From assembly GCA_013695565.1 (NCBI GenBank), contig JACDAG010000726.1, positions 1 to 5,486 on the forward strand: a DNA stretch of 5,486 nt. Reading direction: 5' to 3'. Under the pieces are notes generated by a model. It did no database searches and was not told the origin of the DNA. It saw only the letters and a list, made by a program, of their open reading frames with translations. The stretch comes from Bradyrhizobium sp. (GTDB lineage: Bacteria > Pseudomonadota > Alphaproteobacteria > Rhizobiales > Xanthobacteraceae). Positions 1 through 5,327 of this stretch are shown in pieces; position 1 is the stretch's first letter, and every line of letters begins with the position of its first letter. The translations under genes and the position numbers were made by a program.

Positions 1-145
1 TCCGCGCCTTGATGTGCGCGGTGGCCGGGCCGCCCGCGTTCCAGCGCGAGGGATAGACCATCTCTTCGCCGCTCCACTCGCCGGCAAACACGGCGAGCTT
101 GCGGTGTTCCTCGAGCGCGGTCGGTGCGGTGAGACGGTCAGCCAT
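1..145 (-). CDS. DUF1579-like protein, N-terminal part (runs off left edge)
   Basis: The first 48 codons of a gene that continues past the left edge. The peptide begins MADRLTAPTALEEHRKLAVF and continues with a GEWSGEE segment (residues 22-28) and PSRWNAGG (32-39). An early G-x-W-x-G-E motif after a helical 'L..H..L..FAG' lead-in is what I associate with DUF1579, a small soluble domain of unknown function; this assignment rests on recall and only a fragment is visible. There is no signal peptide. The ATG lies only two bases after the sucC stop, and a strong AAGGGAGG Shine-Dalgarno sequence is embedded in the last sucC codons, so the gene should be co-transcribed and translationally coupled with sucC. 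In many alphaproteobacteria sucD directly follows sucC, so this may be a small gene inserted between the two subunit genes. Reading frame and start are well supported; the family name less so. Confidence 0.72.
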   Translation of the reverse strand, partial: MADRLTAPTALEEHRKLAVFAGEWSGEEMVYPSRWNAGGPATAHIKAR

Positions 146-147
146 CG

Positions 148-1344
148 CTAGCCTCCCTTGACGGCATTCACGATTTTCTGCGCGGCATCGTCGAGATTAT
201 CGGCGGGCAGCACGTTCAATCCGGATTCGCGGATGATCTTCTTGCCGGCGTCGACATTGGTGCCTTCGAGGCGAACCACCAGCGGCACTTTCAGGCCGAC
301 TTCCTTGACGGCCGCGACCACGCCCTCGGCGATGATGTCGCATTTCATGATGCCGCCGAAGATGTTGACGAGGATGCCCTTCACGGCCGGATCGGCGGTG
401 ATGATCTTGAAGGCCGCCGCGACCTTTTCCTTGCTGGCGCCGCCGCCGACGTCGAGGAAGTTGGCGGGCTCCATGCCGTAAAGCTTGATGATGTCCATGG
501 TCGCCATTGCAAGGCCGGCGCCGTTGACCATGCAGCCGATGGTGCCGTCGAGCGTGACGTAATTGAGATCGTATTTCGACGCCTCGATTTCCTTGGCGTC
601 TTCCTCGGTCTCATCGCGAAGCGCTGCGACTTCCGGATGGCGATACATCGCGTTGTCGTCGAACGCGACCTTGGCGTCGAGCACGCGCAGATCGCCCTGC
701 TTGGTGACGACGAGCGGATTGATCTCCAGCATCGCCATGTCCTTGGCGGTGAAGGCTTTGTAGAGCTGCGCGACAAGCTTTTCGGCCTGCTTGGCGAGAT
801 CGCCGGAGAGGTTGAGCGCCTTCGCGACCGTGCGGCCGTGATGGGCCATGATGCCGGTGGCCGGATCGACCGAGAAGGTGATGATCTTCTCGGGCGTGTT
901 GTGCGCGACGTCCTCGATGTTGACGCCGCCTTCGGTCGAGACCACGAACGCGACTTCCGCGGTTTCGCGATCGACCAGGATCGAGAGATAGAACTCCTTG
1001 TCGATGTCGGAGCCATCCTCGATGTAGAGGCGGTTGACCTGCTTGCCCTGCGCGCCGGTCTGGATCGTCACCAGGGTGGCGCCGAGCATCTGCTTGGCGA
1101 ACTCGTTGACCTCGGCGACCGATTTGGCGATGCGCACGCCGCCCTTGTCGCCGGCGGAGGCTTCCTTGAACTTGCCCTTGCCGCGGCCGCCGGCGTGGAT
1201 CTGGCTCTTGACCACCCAGATCGGGCCGGGAAGCGCCTTGGCAGCGGCGTCCGAATCCGAGGCCTTCAGGACCGGCACGCCGCGCGAAATCGGCACCCCG
1301 AATTCGCTGAGCAACACCTTGGCCTGGTATTCATGGATATTCAT
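148..1344 (-). CDS. sucC: Succinyl-CoA ligase (ADP-forming) beta subunit
   Basis: Beta subunit of succinyl-CoA synthetase, the cytoplasmic TCA enzyme that interconverts succinyl-CoA and succinate with ATP or GTP formation. It works with SucD, which carries the phosphorylated histidine and should be encoded beyond the left edge. From MNIHEYQAK the protein is 398 residues, close to E. coli SucC (388). An N-terminal ATP-grasp domain includes K46 and HAGGRGKGKF (50-59), with metal-binding EINPLV (207-212, N209) and D223. The C-terminal ligase domain shows GCMVNGAGLAMATMD (270-284), FLDVGGGA (297-304), VNIFGGIMKCD (326-336) and EGTNVDAG (360-367), all intact. I chose the ATG at 1344 because the conserved protein begins MNIHEYQ. 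An in-frame GTG at 1386 would add 14 unconserved residues and lies in the leader hairpin. The ribosome site is only a G-rich GGGGG seven bases upstream. mdh lies 119 bases upstream on the same strand. Confidence 0.97.
   Translation of the reverse strand: MNIHEYQAKVLLSEFGVPISRGVPVLKASDSDAAAKALPGPIWVVKSQIHAGGRGKGKFKEASAGDKGGVRIAKSVAEVNEFAKQMLGATLVTIQTGAQGKQVNRLYIEDGSDIDKEFYLSILVDRETAEVAFVVSTEGGVNIEDVAHNTPEKIITFSVDPATGIMAHHGRTVAKALNLSGDLAKQAEKLVAQLYKAFTAKDMAMLEINPLVVTKQGDLRVLDAKVAFDDNAMYRHPEVAALRDETEEDAKEIEASKYDLNYVTLDGTIGCMVNGAGLAMATMDIIKLYGMEPANFLDVGGGASKEKVAAAFKIITADPAVKGILVNIFGGIMKCDIIAEGVVAAVKEVGLKVPLVVRLEGTNVDAGKKIIRESGLNVLPADNLDDAAQKIVNAVKGG
152..159 (-). promoter_or_regulatory. Shine-Dalgarno of the DUF1579-like gene, inside the sucC 3' end
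   Basis: The minus strand reads AAGGGAGG, nearly a full anti-16S match, six bases before the ATG at 145. It overlaps the last codons of sucC (Lys-Gly-Gly-stop), so ribosomes ending sucC can restart directly. It is the best Shine-Dalgarno sequence I noticed in the window and fixes the start of the downstream gene. Confidence 0.8.
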
Positions 1345-1366
1345 CTGGACGCCCCCAAACCCTGCG

Positions 1367-1389
1367 GCGGTGAATGTGAAATTCACCGC
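1367..1389 (-). promoter_or_regulatory. Perfect 9-bp stem-loop in the sucC leader
   Basis: GCGGTGAAT (1367-1375) and ATTCACCGC (1381-1389) are perfect reverse complements around a five-base loop, ending 22 bases before the sucC ATG. Nested within it, GTGAA-A-TTCAC (1376-1386) forms a second, offset palindrome. No U-run follows on the minus strand, so it is not an intrinsic terminator. If transcription comes from the candidate promoter just upstream or from mdh, the hairpin lies in mRNA close to the ribosome site; it could affect translation or mRNA processing, or be a DNA-binding site. The structure is seen directly; the role is inference. Confidence 0.5.
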
Positions 1390-1400
1390 GATCTTTCGGC

Positions 1401-1417
1401 TGGTATACCATATACCA
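1401..1417. promoter_or_regulatory. GTATAC-centred palindrome, candidate GntR/FadR-type operator
   Basis: TGGTATA-CCA-TATACCA is an inverted repeat with 7-bp arms and contains the perfect 10-bp palindrome TGGTATACCA (1401-1410). On the minus strand it also reads as two tandem TGGTATA copies. A GT-(A)(T)-AC core flanked by G/C is compatible with operators of the FadR branch of GntR regulators, several of which sense organic acids. It overlaps the candidate sucC -10 element, a position where binding would repress. The symmetry is seen; the regulator class is a guess from motif shape. Confidence 0.35.
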
Positions 1418-1429
1418 ACAAAATGGCAA
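1402..1429 (-). promoter_or_regulatory. Candidate internal promoter for sucC
   Basis: On the minus strand TTGCCA (1429-1424, one mismatch to TTGACA) is followed after 16 bases by TATACC (1407-1402, four of six matches to TATAAT). Transcription would start near 1395 and give a leader of about 50 bases that includes the hairpin at 1367-1389. This would let sucC and the downstream genes be expressed independently of mdh. Support is motif-only, and the AT-rich stretch partly reflects the palindrome itself. Confidence 0.3.
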
Positions 1430-1453
1430 ATCTGCCTCGAAAACCGCGATTAG

Positions 1454-1467
1454 CTGATCTCGATCAA
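1454..1467. promoter_or_regulatory. FNR/FixK-like box overlapping the mdh stop codon, upstream of sucC
   Basis: The minus strand reads TTGAT-CGAG-ATCAG, nine of ten matches to the FNR/FixK consensus TTGAT-N4-ATCAA. The mdh TGA (1466-1464) is part of the left half-site. Its centre is about 65 bases upstream of the start expected from the candidate sucC promoter, roughly class I territory but not ideally phased, and no -10 lies at class II spacing. The second such box in the window precedes mdh. Binding is inferred from the motif only. Confidence 0.35.
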
Positions 1468-2432
1468 CGACCTAGCAGATCCGGCGCGATTTTCTTGCAG
1501 GCGTCGACCAGGCCCTGCACGGCGCCGACCGACTTGTCGAACGCCTCGCGATCCTTGCCGCCCAGTTCGATCTCAACAATGCGCTCGACACCCTTCGAGC
1601 CGATGACCACGGGCACGCCGACATACATGTCCTTCACGCCATATTCGCCGTTGAGATAGGCCGCGCAGGGTAGCACGCGCTTCTTGTCCTTGAGATAGCT
1701 CTCGGCCATCGCAATGGCGGAAGCCGCCGGGGCGTAGAAGGCGGATCCGGTCTTCAGCAAATTGACGATCTCGGCGCCGCCGTTGCGGGTACGATCGACG
1801 ATCTCGTCGATCCGCGCCTGCGAGGTCCAGCCCATCTTGACGAGATCAGGCAGCGGAATGCCGGCGACGGTGGAGTAGCGCGTCAGCGGCACCATGGTGT
1901 CGCCATGGCCGCCGAGCACGAAGGCGGTGACGTCTTCGACCGAGACGTTGAATTCATCGGCGAGGAAATAGCGGAACCGCGAGGAATCCAGCACGCCGGC
2001 CATGCCGACGACCTTCTTGTGCGGCATGCCGGAAGCCTTCTGCAGCGCCCACACCATCGCGTCCAGCGGGTTGGTGATGCAGATGACGAAGGCGTCGGGG
2101 GCGTATTTCTTGATGCCGGCGCCGACCTGCTCCATGACCTTGAGATTGATGCTCAAGAGGTCGTCGCGGCTCATGCCGGGCTTGCGCGGCACGCCGGCGG
2201 TGACGATGCAGACCTTGGCATTGTCGAGCGCCTCATAGGAATTGGCGCCGGTCATATGCGCGTCGAAGCCGTCGACCGGCGAGGACTGCGCAATGTCGAG
2301 CGCCTTGCCCTGCGGCACGCCCTCGGCGATATCGAACATCACAACGTCGCCGAGCTCCTTCAGGCCAATGAGGTGAGCCAGCGTTCCGCCGATCTGACCG
2401 GAGCCAATCAAAGCAATCTTGTCGCGCGCCAT
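1464..2432 (-). CDS. mdh: NAD-dependent malate dehydrogenase, LDH-like type
   Basis: Oxidises malate to oxaloacetate with NAD+ in the cytoplasmic TCA cycle. The 322-residue protein belongs to the lactate-dehydrogenase-like MDH group usual in alphaproteobacteria, not the E. coli-type enzyme. The Rossmann motif GSGQIGG lies at 10-16 and D34 at the end of beta-2 would hold the NAD ribose. The mobile-loop segment GVPRKPGMSRDDLL (80-93) supplies R83 and R89, the pattern selecting malate over lactate (Q at the first position would indicate LDH). TNPLDAMVW spans 120-128, D149 and R152 lie in GVLDSSRFR, and the catalytic histidine H176 is in LGGHGDTMVP. All catalytic residues are intact. The ATG at 2432 has AAGGA ten bases upstream and the protein begins MARDKIALIGSG as in relatives. 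sucC follows after 119 bases without a terminator, so read-through is likely. Confidence 0.97.
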   Translation of the reverse strand: MARDKIALIGSGQIGGTLAHLIGLKELGDVVMFDIAEGVPQGKALDIAQSSPVDGFDAHMTGANSYEALDNAKVCIVTAGVPRKPGMSRDDLLSINLKVMEQVGAGIKKYAPDAFVICITNPLDAMVWALQKASGMPHKKVVGMAGVLDSSRFRYFLADEFNVSVEDVTAFVLGGHGDTMVPLTRYSTVAGIPLPDLVKMGWTSQARIDEIVDRTRNGGAEIVNLLKTGSAFYAPAASAIAMAESYLKDKKRVLPCAAYLNGEYGVKDMYVGVPVVIGSKGVERIVEIELGGKDREAFDKSVGAVQGLVDACKKIAPDLLGR

Positions 2433-2442
2433 GGGAAATTTG

Positions 2443-2447
2443 TCCTT
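2443..2447 (-). promoter_or_regulatory. Shine-Dalgarno of mdh
   Basis: The minus strand reads AAGGA, ten bases before the mdh ATG. The spacing is slightly long but acceptable, and no competing in-frame start lies between it and MARDKIAL. Confidence 0.6.
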
Positions 2448-2529
2448 CTGAGACGTAGAGGAGGATGGAAAGTGAACTGGGAGGCTGGTTATCCCTTTCG
2501 AATGATACGTTCAAGTCGCGGCGTGCCCA

Positions 2530-2535
2530 ATTATA
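2530..2535 (-). promoter_or_regulatory. Candidate -10 element of the mdh promoter (TATAAT)
   Basis: The minus strand carries a perfect TATAAT about 100 bases upstream of mdh, in an otherwise GC-rich gap. No TTGACA-like -35 stands at 16-18 bases; the hexamers there read AAGGCA, CAAGGC and TCAAGG. Instead a FixK/FNR-like box ends 20 bases upstream, as expected for an activator-dependent promoter. Transcription would start near 2521-2523, giving a leader of about 90 bases. Confidence 0.5.
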
Positions 2536-2555
2536 GGCCTCGCGGCTGACTTGCC

Positions 2556-2569
2556 TTGATTTCGATCAG
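2556..2569. promoter_or_regulatory. FNR/FixK-type box upstream of mdh, class II position
   Basis: The plus strand reads TTGAT-TTCG-ATCAG, one mismatch from TTGAT-N4-ATCAA and from the Bradyrhizobium FixK2 pattern TTG(A/C)-N6-(T/G)CAA. Twenty bases separate it from the TATAAT at 2530-2535, putting its centre at about -39.5 to -41.5 from the expected start. Class II FNR/CRP-family activators bind at that position and replace the -35 contact. This suggests that mdh, and perhaps the sucC cluster, responds to oxygen through a FixK or FNR homologue. Motif and spacing are seen; regulation is inference. Confidence 0.45.
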
Positions 2570-2576
2570 GGCCAAT

Positions 2577-2668
2577 GTCATTCCGGGGCATCGCGCAGCG
2601 ATGAACCCGGAATCTCGCGCCACAACTTCTGGATTCCGGGTTCGCGCTGACGCGCGCCCCGGAATGAC
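2577..2668. repeat. 92-base composite palindromic repeat (four ATTCCGGG modules)
   Basis: Outer arms GTCATTCCGGGGC (2577-2589) and GCCCCGGAATGAC (2656-2668) are perfect reverse complements, as are inner arms GAACCCGGAATC (2603-2614) and GATTCCGGGTTC (2632-2643). Between outer and inner arms on each side lies a small hairpin: ATCGC-GCA-GCGAT (2590-2602) and GCGC-TGAC-GCGC (2644-2655). The whole can fold as one cruciform-like structure. Alternatively each half can fold alone by pairing ATTCCGGG with CCCGGAAT (2580-2587 with 2606-2613; 2633-2640 with 2658-2665). I recall very similar sequences scattered between genes in Bradyrhizobium and relatives, so it is probably a REP/BIME-like family member. 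It begins ten bases after the zapE stop, so it may stabilise or end zapE mRNA, and it stops seven bases short of the mdh FixK-like box. Confidence 0.85.
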
Positions 2669-2678
2669 GCCGGAGAGA

Positions 2679-3866
2679 CTACGTCTCAACCAGCCCGGTG
2701 CTCGACCCGCTGGCGGCCGAATCCTTCCGCCCGTGCGGGAGCGCCAGGTAGGATTCCGAGCTCATTTCGATCAGCCGCGACGAGGTCCGCTTGAATTCGT
2801 TGGCCTCATTGCCGTCGGTCGCCAGATACAGCGACACCGGATCGGCTGCCGCCGACGCCATCAGCTTCACGGCATTGTCATAGAGCGTGTCAATCAGCGA
2901 GATGAAACGCTTGGCGGCGTTGCGCTCGGCATAGTCCATGACAGGGACGCGATCGACCAGGATGGTGTGATAGTCGTGCGCCAGCCGCAGATAATCGGAT
3001 GCAGCCAGCGGCTGCTCGCAGAGTTCGGCGAACGCAAAGCGGGCGACGCCGTGCGACGAACAGGGCACGCGCAGGACGCGGCCCTTGATCGCGATATCGC
3101 GCGCCTTGCAGGGCGCGTTGCCGGTCATCTTGCGCCAGGCCTTGTCGAGCGCGACATCCGCGGCGTCATCCGCCGGCACCAGCCACATCTTCACGCCGGC
3201 GAGTTTTTCCAGCCGGAAATCGGTGCGCGCGTCGAGCCGCAGCACGTCCATGTGATCGGAGATCTGCGCGATAAACGGCAGGAACAGCGCGCGGTTCAGA
3301 CCACCCTTGTAGAGGTCGTCCGGCGCCACGTTCGAGGTCGCCACCACGATGGTGCCGAGTTCGAACAGCTTTGTGAACAGCCGGCCCAGGATCATGGCGT
3401 CGGCAATGTCGGTGACGTGGAATTCGTCGAAGCAGAGCAGCCAGGCCTGGTCGAAGATGGCGTTGGCCGTCAGCGCGATCACATCGCCGTCGGCGATCTC
3501 GCCGCGCGCAATGTCCTGGCGGAAGCCGTAGATCCGCTCATGCACCTCGGCCATGAACTCGTGAAAATGCGCGCGGCGCTTGTGCTCGATCGCGCACTGA
3601 TGAAAAAACAGATCCATCAGCATGGTCTTGCCGCGGCCGACATCGCCATGGACGTAGAGCCCGCGCGGCGGCGGCTCGTCCTTGTCGGCGAACAGCCGCC
3701 CGAGCAGGCTTTGCTTGCGCAGCGGCTTGTAACTCGACAGCCGGTCTTCCAGCGCCGAAAAGGCATCGGCGGCGCTGGCCTGCGCCGGATCGGCCTCGAT
3801 CGCACCGGAGGCGACCAGGGCCTGATAATGCGCGCGGAACGAAGTGGGTGGGGTGGTCGACAGCAT
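2679..3866 (-). CDS. zapE: Cell division protein ZapE / AFG1-family ATPase
   Basis: P-loop ATPase of the AFG1/LACE1 family. E. coli ZapE associates with the FtsZ ring under stress and low oxygen; the mitochondrial relatives Afg1/LACE1 help remove misassembled respiratory-chain subunits. The 395-residue protein has Walker A GDVGRGKT (74-81) after RGLYVH, an HFHEFMAEVHERI segment (100-112), Walker B LLCFDEFHVTD (143-153), a sensor-1-like ATSN (176-179), GLNRALFLPFI with the likely arginine finger R192 (189-199), and the family's C-terminal FISLIDTLYD (321-330) and RTSSRLIEM (360-368). There is no signal peptide or membrane segment. Length is near the usual 360-400. The ATG at 3866 has AAGG six bases upstream. 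thpR ends 75 bases upstream on the same strand, and mdh follows after the palindromic repeat. The zapE-mdh neighbourhood is common in Hyphomicrobiales. Confidence 0.95.
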   Translation of the reverse strand: MLSTTPPTSFRAHYQALVASGAIEADPAQASAADAFSALEDRLSSYKPLRKQSLLGRLFADKDEPPPRGLYVHGDVGRGKTMLMDLFFHQCAIEHKRRAHFHEFMAEVHERIYGFRQDIARGEIADGDVIALTANAIFDQAWLLCFDEFHVTDIADAMILGRLFTKLFELGTIVVATSNVAPDDLYKGGLNRALFLPFIAQISDHMDVLRLDARTDFRLEKLAGVKMWLVPADDAADVALDKAWRKMTGNAPCKARDIAIKGRVLRVPCSSHGVARFAFAELCEQPLAASDYLRLAHDYHTILVDRVPVMDYAERNAAKRFISLIDTLYDNAVKLMASAAADPVSLYLATDGNEANEFKRTSSRLIEMSSESYLALPHGRKDSAASGSSTGLVET

Positions 3867-3941
3867 GGCCCACCTTACGGCCTCAAGCCTGCGAAAATTG
3901 CAAGCCGAGAATTGGTGGTGGGGGTATGCGCTGCCGGTGCC

Positions 3942-4478
3942 TCAAGCGCTCAGCGCGTAGGGTGCCTCGACCACATAGGGGCCGCCGCCGGTGGACGCCC
4001 GCGACGAGAACAGCACGAAGCGCGACGCCATGAAGGTGCGGCTCGGGAAATAGCCGCGCACCGACAGATAGTCGGCGACATCCTGGCTCGAAGCGTCATG
4101 CAGCCGGGCCAGCGTCACATGGGGGATGAATTTGCGTCCCTCGGGATCGAGCCCCATGCGCTGCATCATCCGCTCGAGCTCGGCCTGCAACTCGATCAGC
4201 GGCCGGCTGGGCTCGACGGAGGCGACCACCGCCCGCGGCTTGCGCCCGCCGAAGCTTTGCAGGCCCTGTACCTTGACTTCGAACGGCTTGCGGTTGACCC
4301 GAAACAGCATCGACGCGATTTCATTCGCCGACATGCCGTCGATGTCGCCGATGAAACGCAAGGTGACGTGATAATTTTCGGGATCGATCCAGCGGGCGCC
4401 GGGAAGGCCGCCACGCAAATTGGAAAGGGTCTGGCCAACCTCGGCCGGGATTTCCAGTCCAGCAAACAAACGCGGCAT
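3942..4478 (-). CDS. thpR: RNA 2',3'-cyclic phosphodiesterase (2'-5' RNA ligase family)
   Basis: A 178-residue member of the 2H phosphoesterase superfamily (ThpR/LigT), which opens 2',3'-cyclic phosphates at RNA ends and can join 2'-5' tRNA half-molecules in vitro. Both catalytic H-x-T-x motifs are present, HVTL at 37-40 (NYHVTLRFIG) and HVTL at 120-123 (FIPHVTLAR), placed as in the family. The N-terminus MPRLFAGLEIP and the C-terminal half with FVLFSSR and the Pro-Tyr stretch before the end are typical. I chose the ATG at 4478: it begins the conserved sequence and has GGGAG seven bases upstream, while the in-frame upstream start at 4526 adds 16 unconserved residues. The protein is soluble and cytoplasmic. 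zapE follows after 75 bases with no obvious terminator, so co-transcription is possible. Confidence 0.93.
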   Translation of the reverse strand: MPRLFAGLEIPAEVGQTLSNLRGGLPGARWIDPENYHVTLRFIGDIDGMSANEIASMLFRVNRKPFEVKVQGLQSFGGRKPRAVVASVEPSRPLIELQAELERMMQRMGLDPEGRKFIPHVTLARLHDASSQDVADYLSVRGYFPSRTFMASRFVLFSSRASTGGGPYVVEAPYALSA

Positions 4479-4624
4479 CGCGCGACTCCCGATGCTGAAA
4501 CCCGATGACGAATCACCGATACCCAATTCCTACCTGACTTATGTGACTCTGCGAAGCAGTCGGAACCGGTAGACCGGAAAGCTACGGGGAAAACTAACGG
4601 GTAAGGTTATTCATGGCTCACTTT
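4479..4624. other. Intergenic region between the esterase gene and thpR
   Basis: This 146-base gap holds no gene I can support. It appears more AT-rich than its flanks between about 4500 and 4620. Visible structure is weak: CCGGT-AG-ACCGG (4566-4577), an imperfect short hairpin around CTGC-GAA-GCAG, and two ACGGG(G/T)AA copies 13 bases apart (4584-4591 and 4597-4604). The thpR promoter should be here, but I see no convincing -35/-10 pair. There is no hairpin with a T-run after the esterase stop. A 26-codon plus-strand frame (4492-4572) has no ribosome site. Confidence 0.4.
4486..4490 (-). promoter_or_regulatory. Shine-Dalgarno that sets the thpR start
   Basis: The minus strand reads GGGAG seven bases before the ATG at 4478. 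This favours the 178-residue product beginning MPRLFAGLEIP over the longer frame starting at 4526. Confidence 0.6.
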
Positions 4625-5284
4625 TCAGCTGCGCTGCGCAGATAACGCACCGAGAAATGCCTCCACACTGGGCAGAATATTCTTCACGATGACGTCAACG
4701 CCCTCGGCGGTCGGATGCAATCCGTCCGGCTGATTGAGCTTGGCCTCGGTGGCGACGCCTTCGAGGAAAAACGGATAGAGCGGCACGCCGAAGGATTTCG
4801 ACAGCTCCGGATAGATCGCGTTGAATCGATCGGCGTATTCGCTGCCATAATTCGGCGGCGCCAGCATCCCGCACAGCAGAACCGCGATCTTGCGGGCTTT
4901 CAGCCGGGTCAGGATATCGGTCAGCGCGGCGCGGGTGATTTCGGGGCTGGTACCGCGCAGGGCATCGTTGGCGCCGAGTTCGAGGATCACGGCCTCGGTT
5001 CCCTCCGGCACCGACCAGTCGAGTCTGTCTCGGCCGCCGGACGTCGTATCGCCGGACACCCCGGCATTGATCATATCGACCTTTATCCCCTTGGCTTCCA
5101 ACGCTTTTTGCAGGCGGACGGGGAACGCCCCTTTCGCCGCCAGGCCATAGCCGGCACTCAGGGAATCACCCAGAACGACCATCTTGACGGGCTTTGCCGG
5201 GCTGGCCGCCGGGGTCTGCGCAAAAACCGTCTGTATCGTCATCAAGGCCATAATCAACACGAGTATGTGCACGAACATACCCAT
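4625..5284 (-). CDS. tesA: TesA-type SGNH/GDSL esterase (arylesterase), secreted
   Basis: SGNH hydrolase of the TesA type (thioesterase I / protease I / lysophospholipase L1; often annotated arylesterase), expected in the periplasm. From the ATG at 5284 it is 219 residues, close to E. coli TesA (208). Residues 1-22 form a signal peptide: a hydrophobic run HILVLIMALMTIQTV, then VFA before Q23 as a signal peptidase I site. Block I is GDSLSAGYG with nucleophile S41; block II NAGVSGDT gives G75; block III GAND gives N106; block V DGLH gives D187 and H190. The catalytic set is complete. Starts further upstream in the frame (5329, 5341, 5413) overlap the divergent ABC gene and would bury the signal peptide behind 15 or more polar residues. 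GAGGG just before 5284 supports the short form; an ATG at 5278 is also possible. The divergent ABC ATPase mirrors E. coli tesA-ybbA. Confidence 0.9.
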   Translation of the reverse strand: MGMFVHILVLIMALMTIQTVFAQTPAASPAKPVKMVVLGDSLSAGYGLAAKGAFPVRLQKALEAKGIKVDMINAGVSGDTTSGGRDRLDWSVPEGTEAVILELGANDALRGTSPEITRAALTDILTRLKARKIAVLLCGMLAPPNYGSEYADRFNAIYPELSKSFGVPLYPFFLEGVATEAKLNQPDGLHPTAEGVDVIVKNILPSVEAFLGALSAQRS

Positions 5285-5288
5285 CCGG

Positions 5289-5293
5289 CCCTC
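5289..5293 (-). promoter_or_regulatory. Shine-Dalgarno candidate that sets the esterase start
   Basis: The minus strand reads GAGGG four bases before the ATG at 5284 and ten bases before the alternative ATG at 5278. Either start puts the hydrophobic signal segment at the N-terminus, so it argues against the longer in-frame starts. Confidence 0.5.
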
Positions 5294-5327
5294 GACCGCG
5301 GCGCCGGAATTGCCATATGACCGATCC

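Noticed and set aside
1345..1386. Upstream GTG start giving sucC 14 extra N-terminal residues
   Set aside because: SucC proteins begin MNIHEYQ; the extension would be translated from inside the leader hairpin and has no ribosome site.
637..1659. 340-codon open frame on the plus strand, antisense to sucC and mdh
   Set aside because: It is a GC-bias shadow that spans the sucC-mdh gap; the product is low-complexity (Asp, Arg, Leu, Gly, Ala) without recognisable motifs, while the opposite strand encodes complete enzymes.
2139..2157. CTTGAG...CTCAAG inverted repeat
   Set aside because: Six-base arms inside mdh codons for a conserved helix; explained by coding sequence.
2233..2514. Minus-strand frame beginning in the mdh leader (TTG start)
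   Set aside because: It runs out of frame through the mdh N-terminal coding region and turns into an Arg-rich shadow peptide; no Shine-Dalgarno sequence before the TTG.
3880..3947. Direct repeat GCCTCAAGC at 3880-3888 and 3939-3947 in the thpR-zapE gap
   Set aside because: Only nine bases, one copy includes the thpR stop, and nothing else links the copies; no terminator or att-like structure results.
2556..4508. 650-codon open frame on the plus strand, antisense to zapE and thpR
   Set aside because: It crosses two well-supported genes, an intergenic gap and the palindromic repeat, its product is rich in Arg, Ala, Gly, His and Gln with no domain, and it is the expected shadow of GC-rich codon usage.
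4492..4572. 26-codon plus-strand frame in the esterase-thpR gap
   Set aside because: It has no ribosome site and overlaps the thpR Shine-Dalgarno sequence region at its edge; frames this short arise easily by chance.
4561..4581. CCGGT/ACCGG short palindrome as an esterase terminator
   Set aside because: The arms are 5 bp with a two-base loop and no T-run follows on the minus strand, so a functional intrinsic terminator is unlikely.
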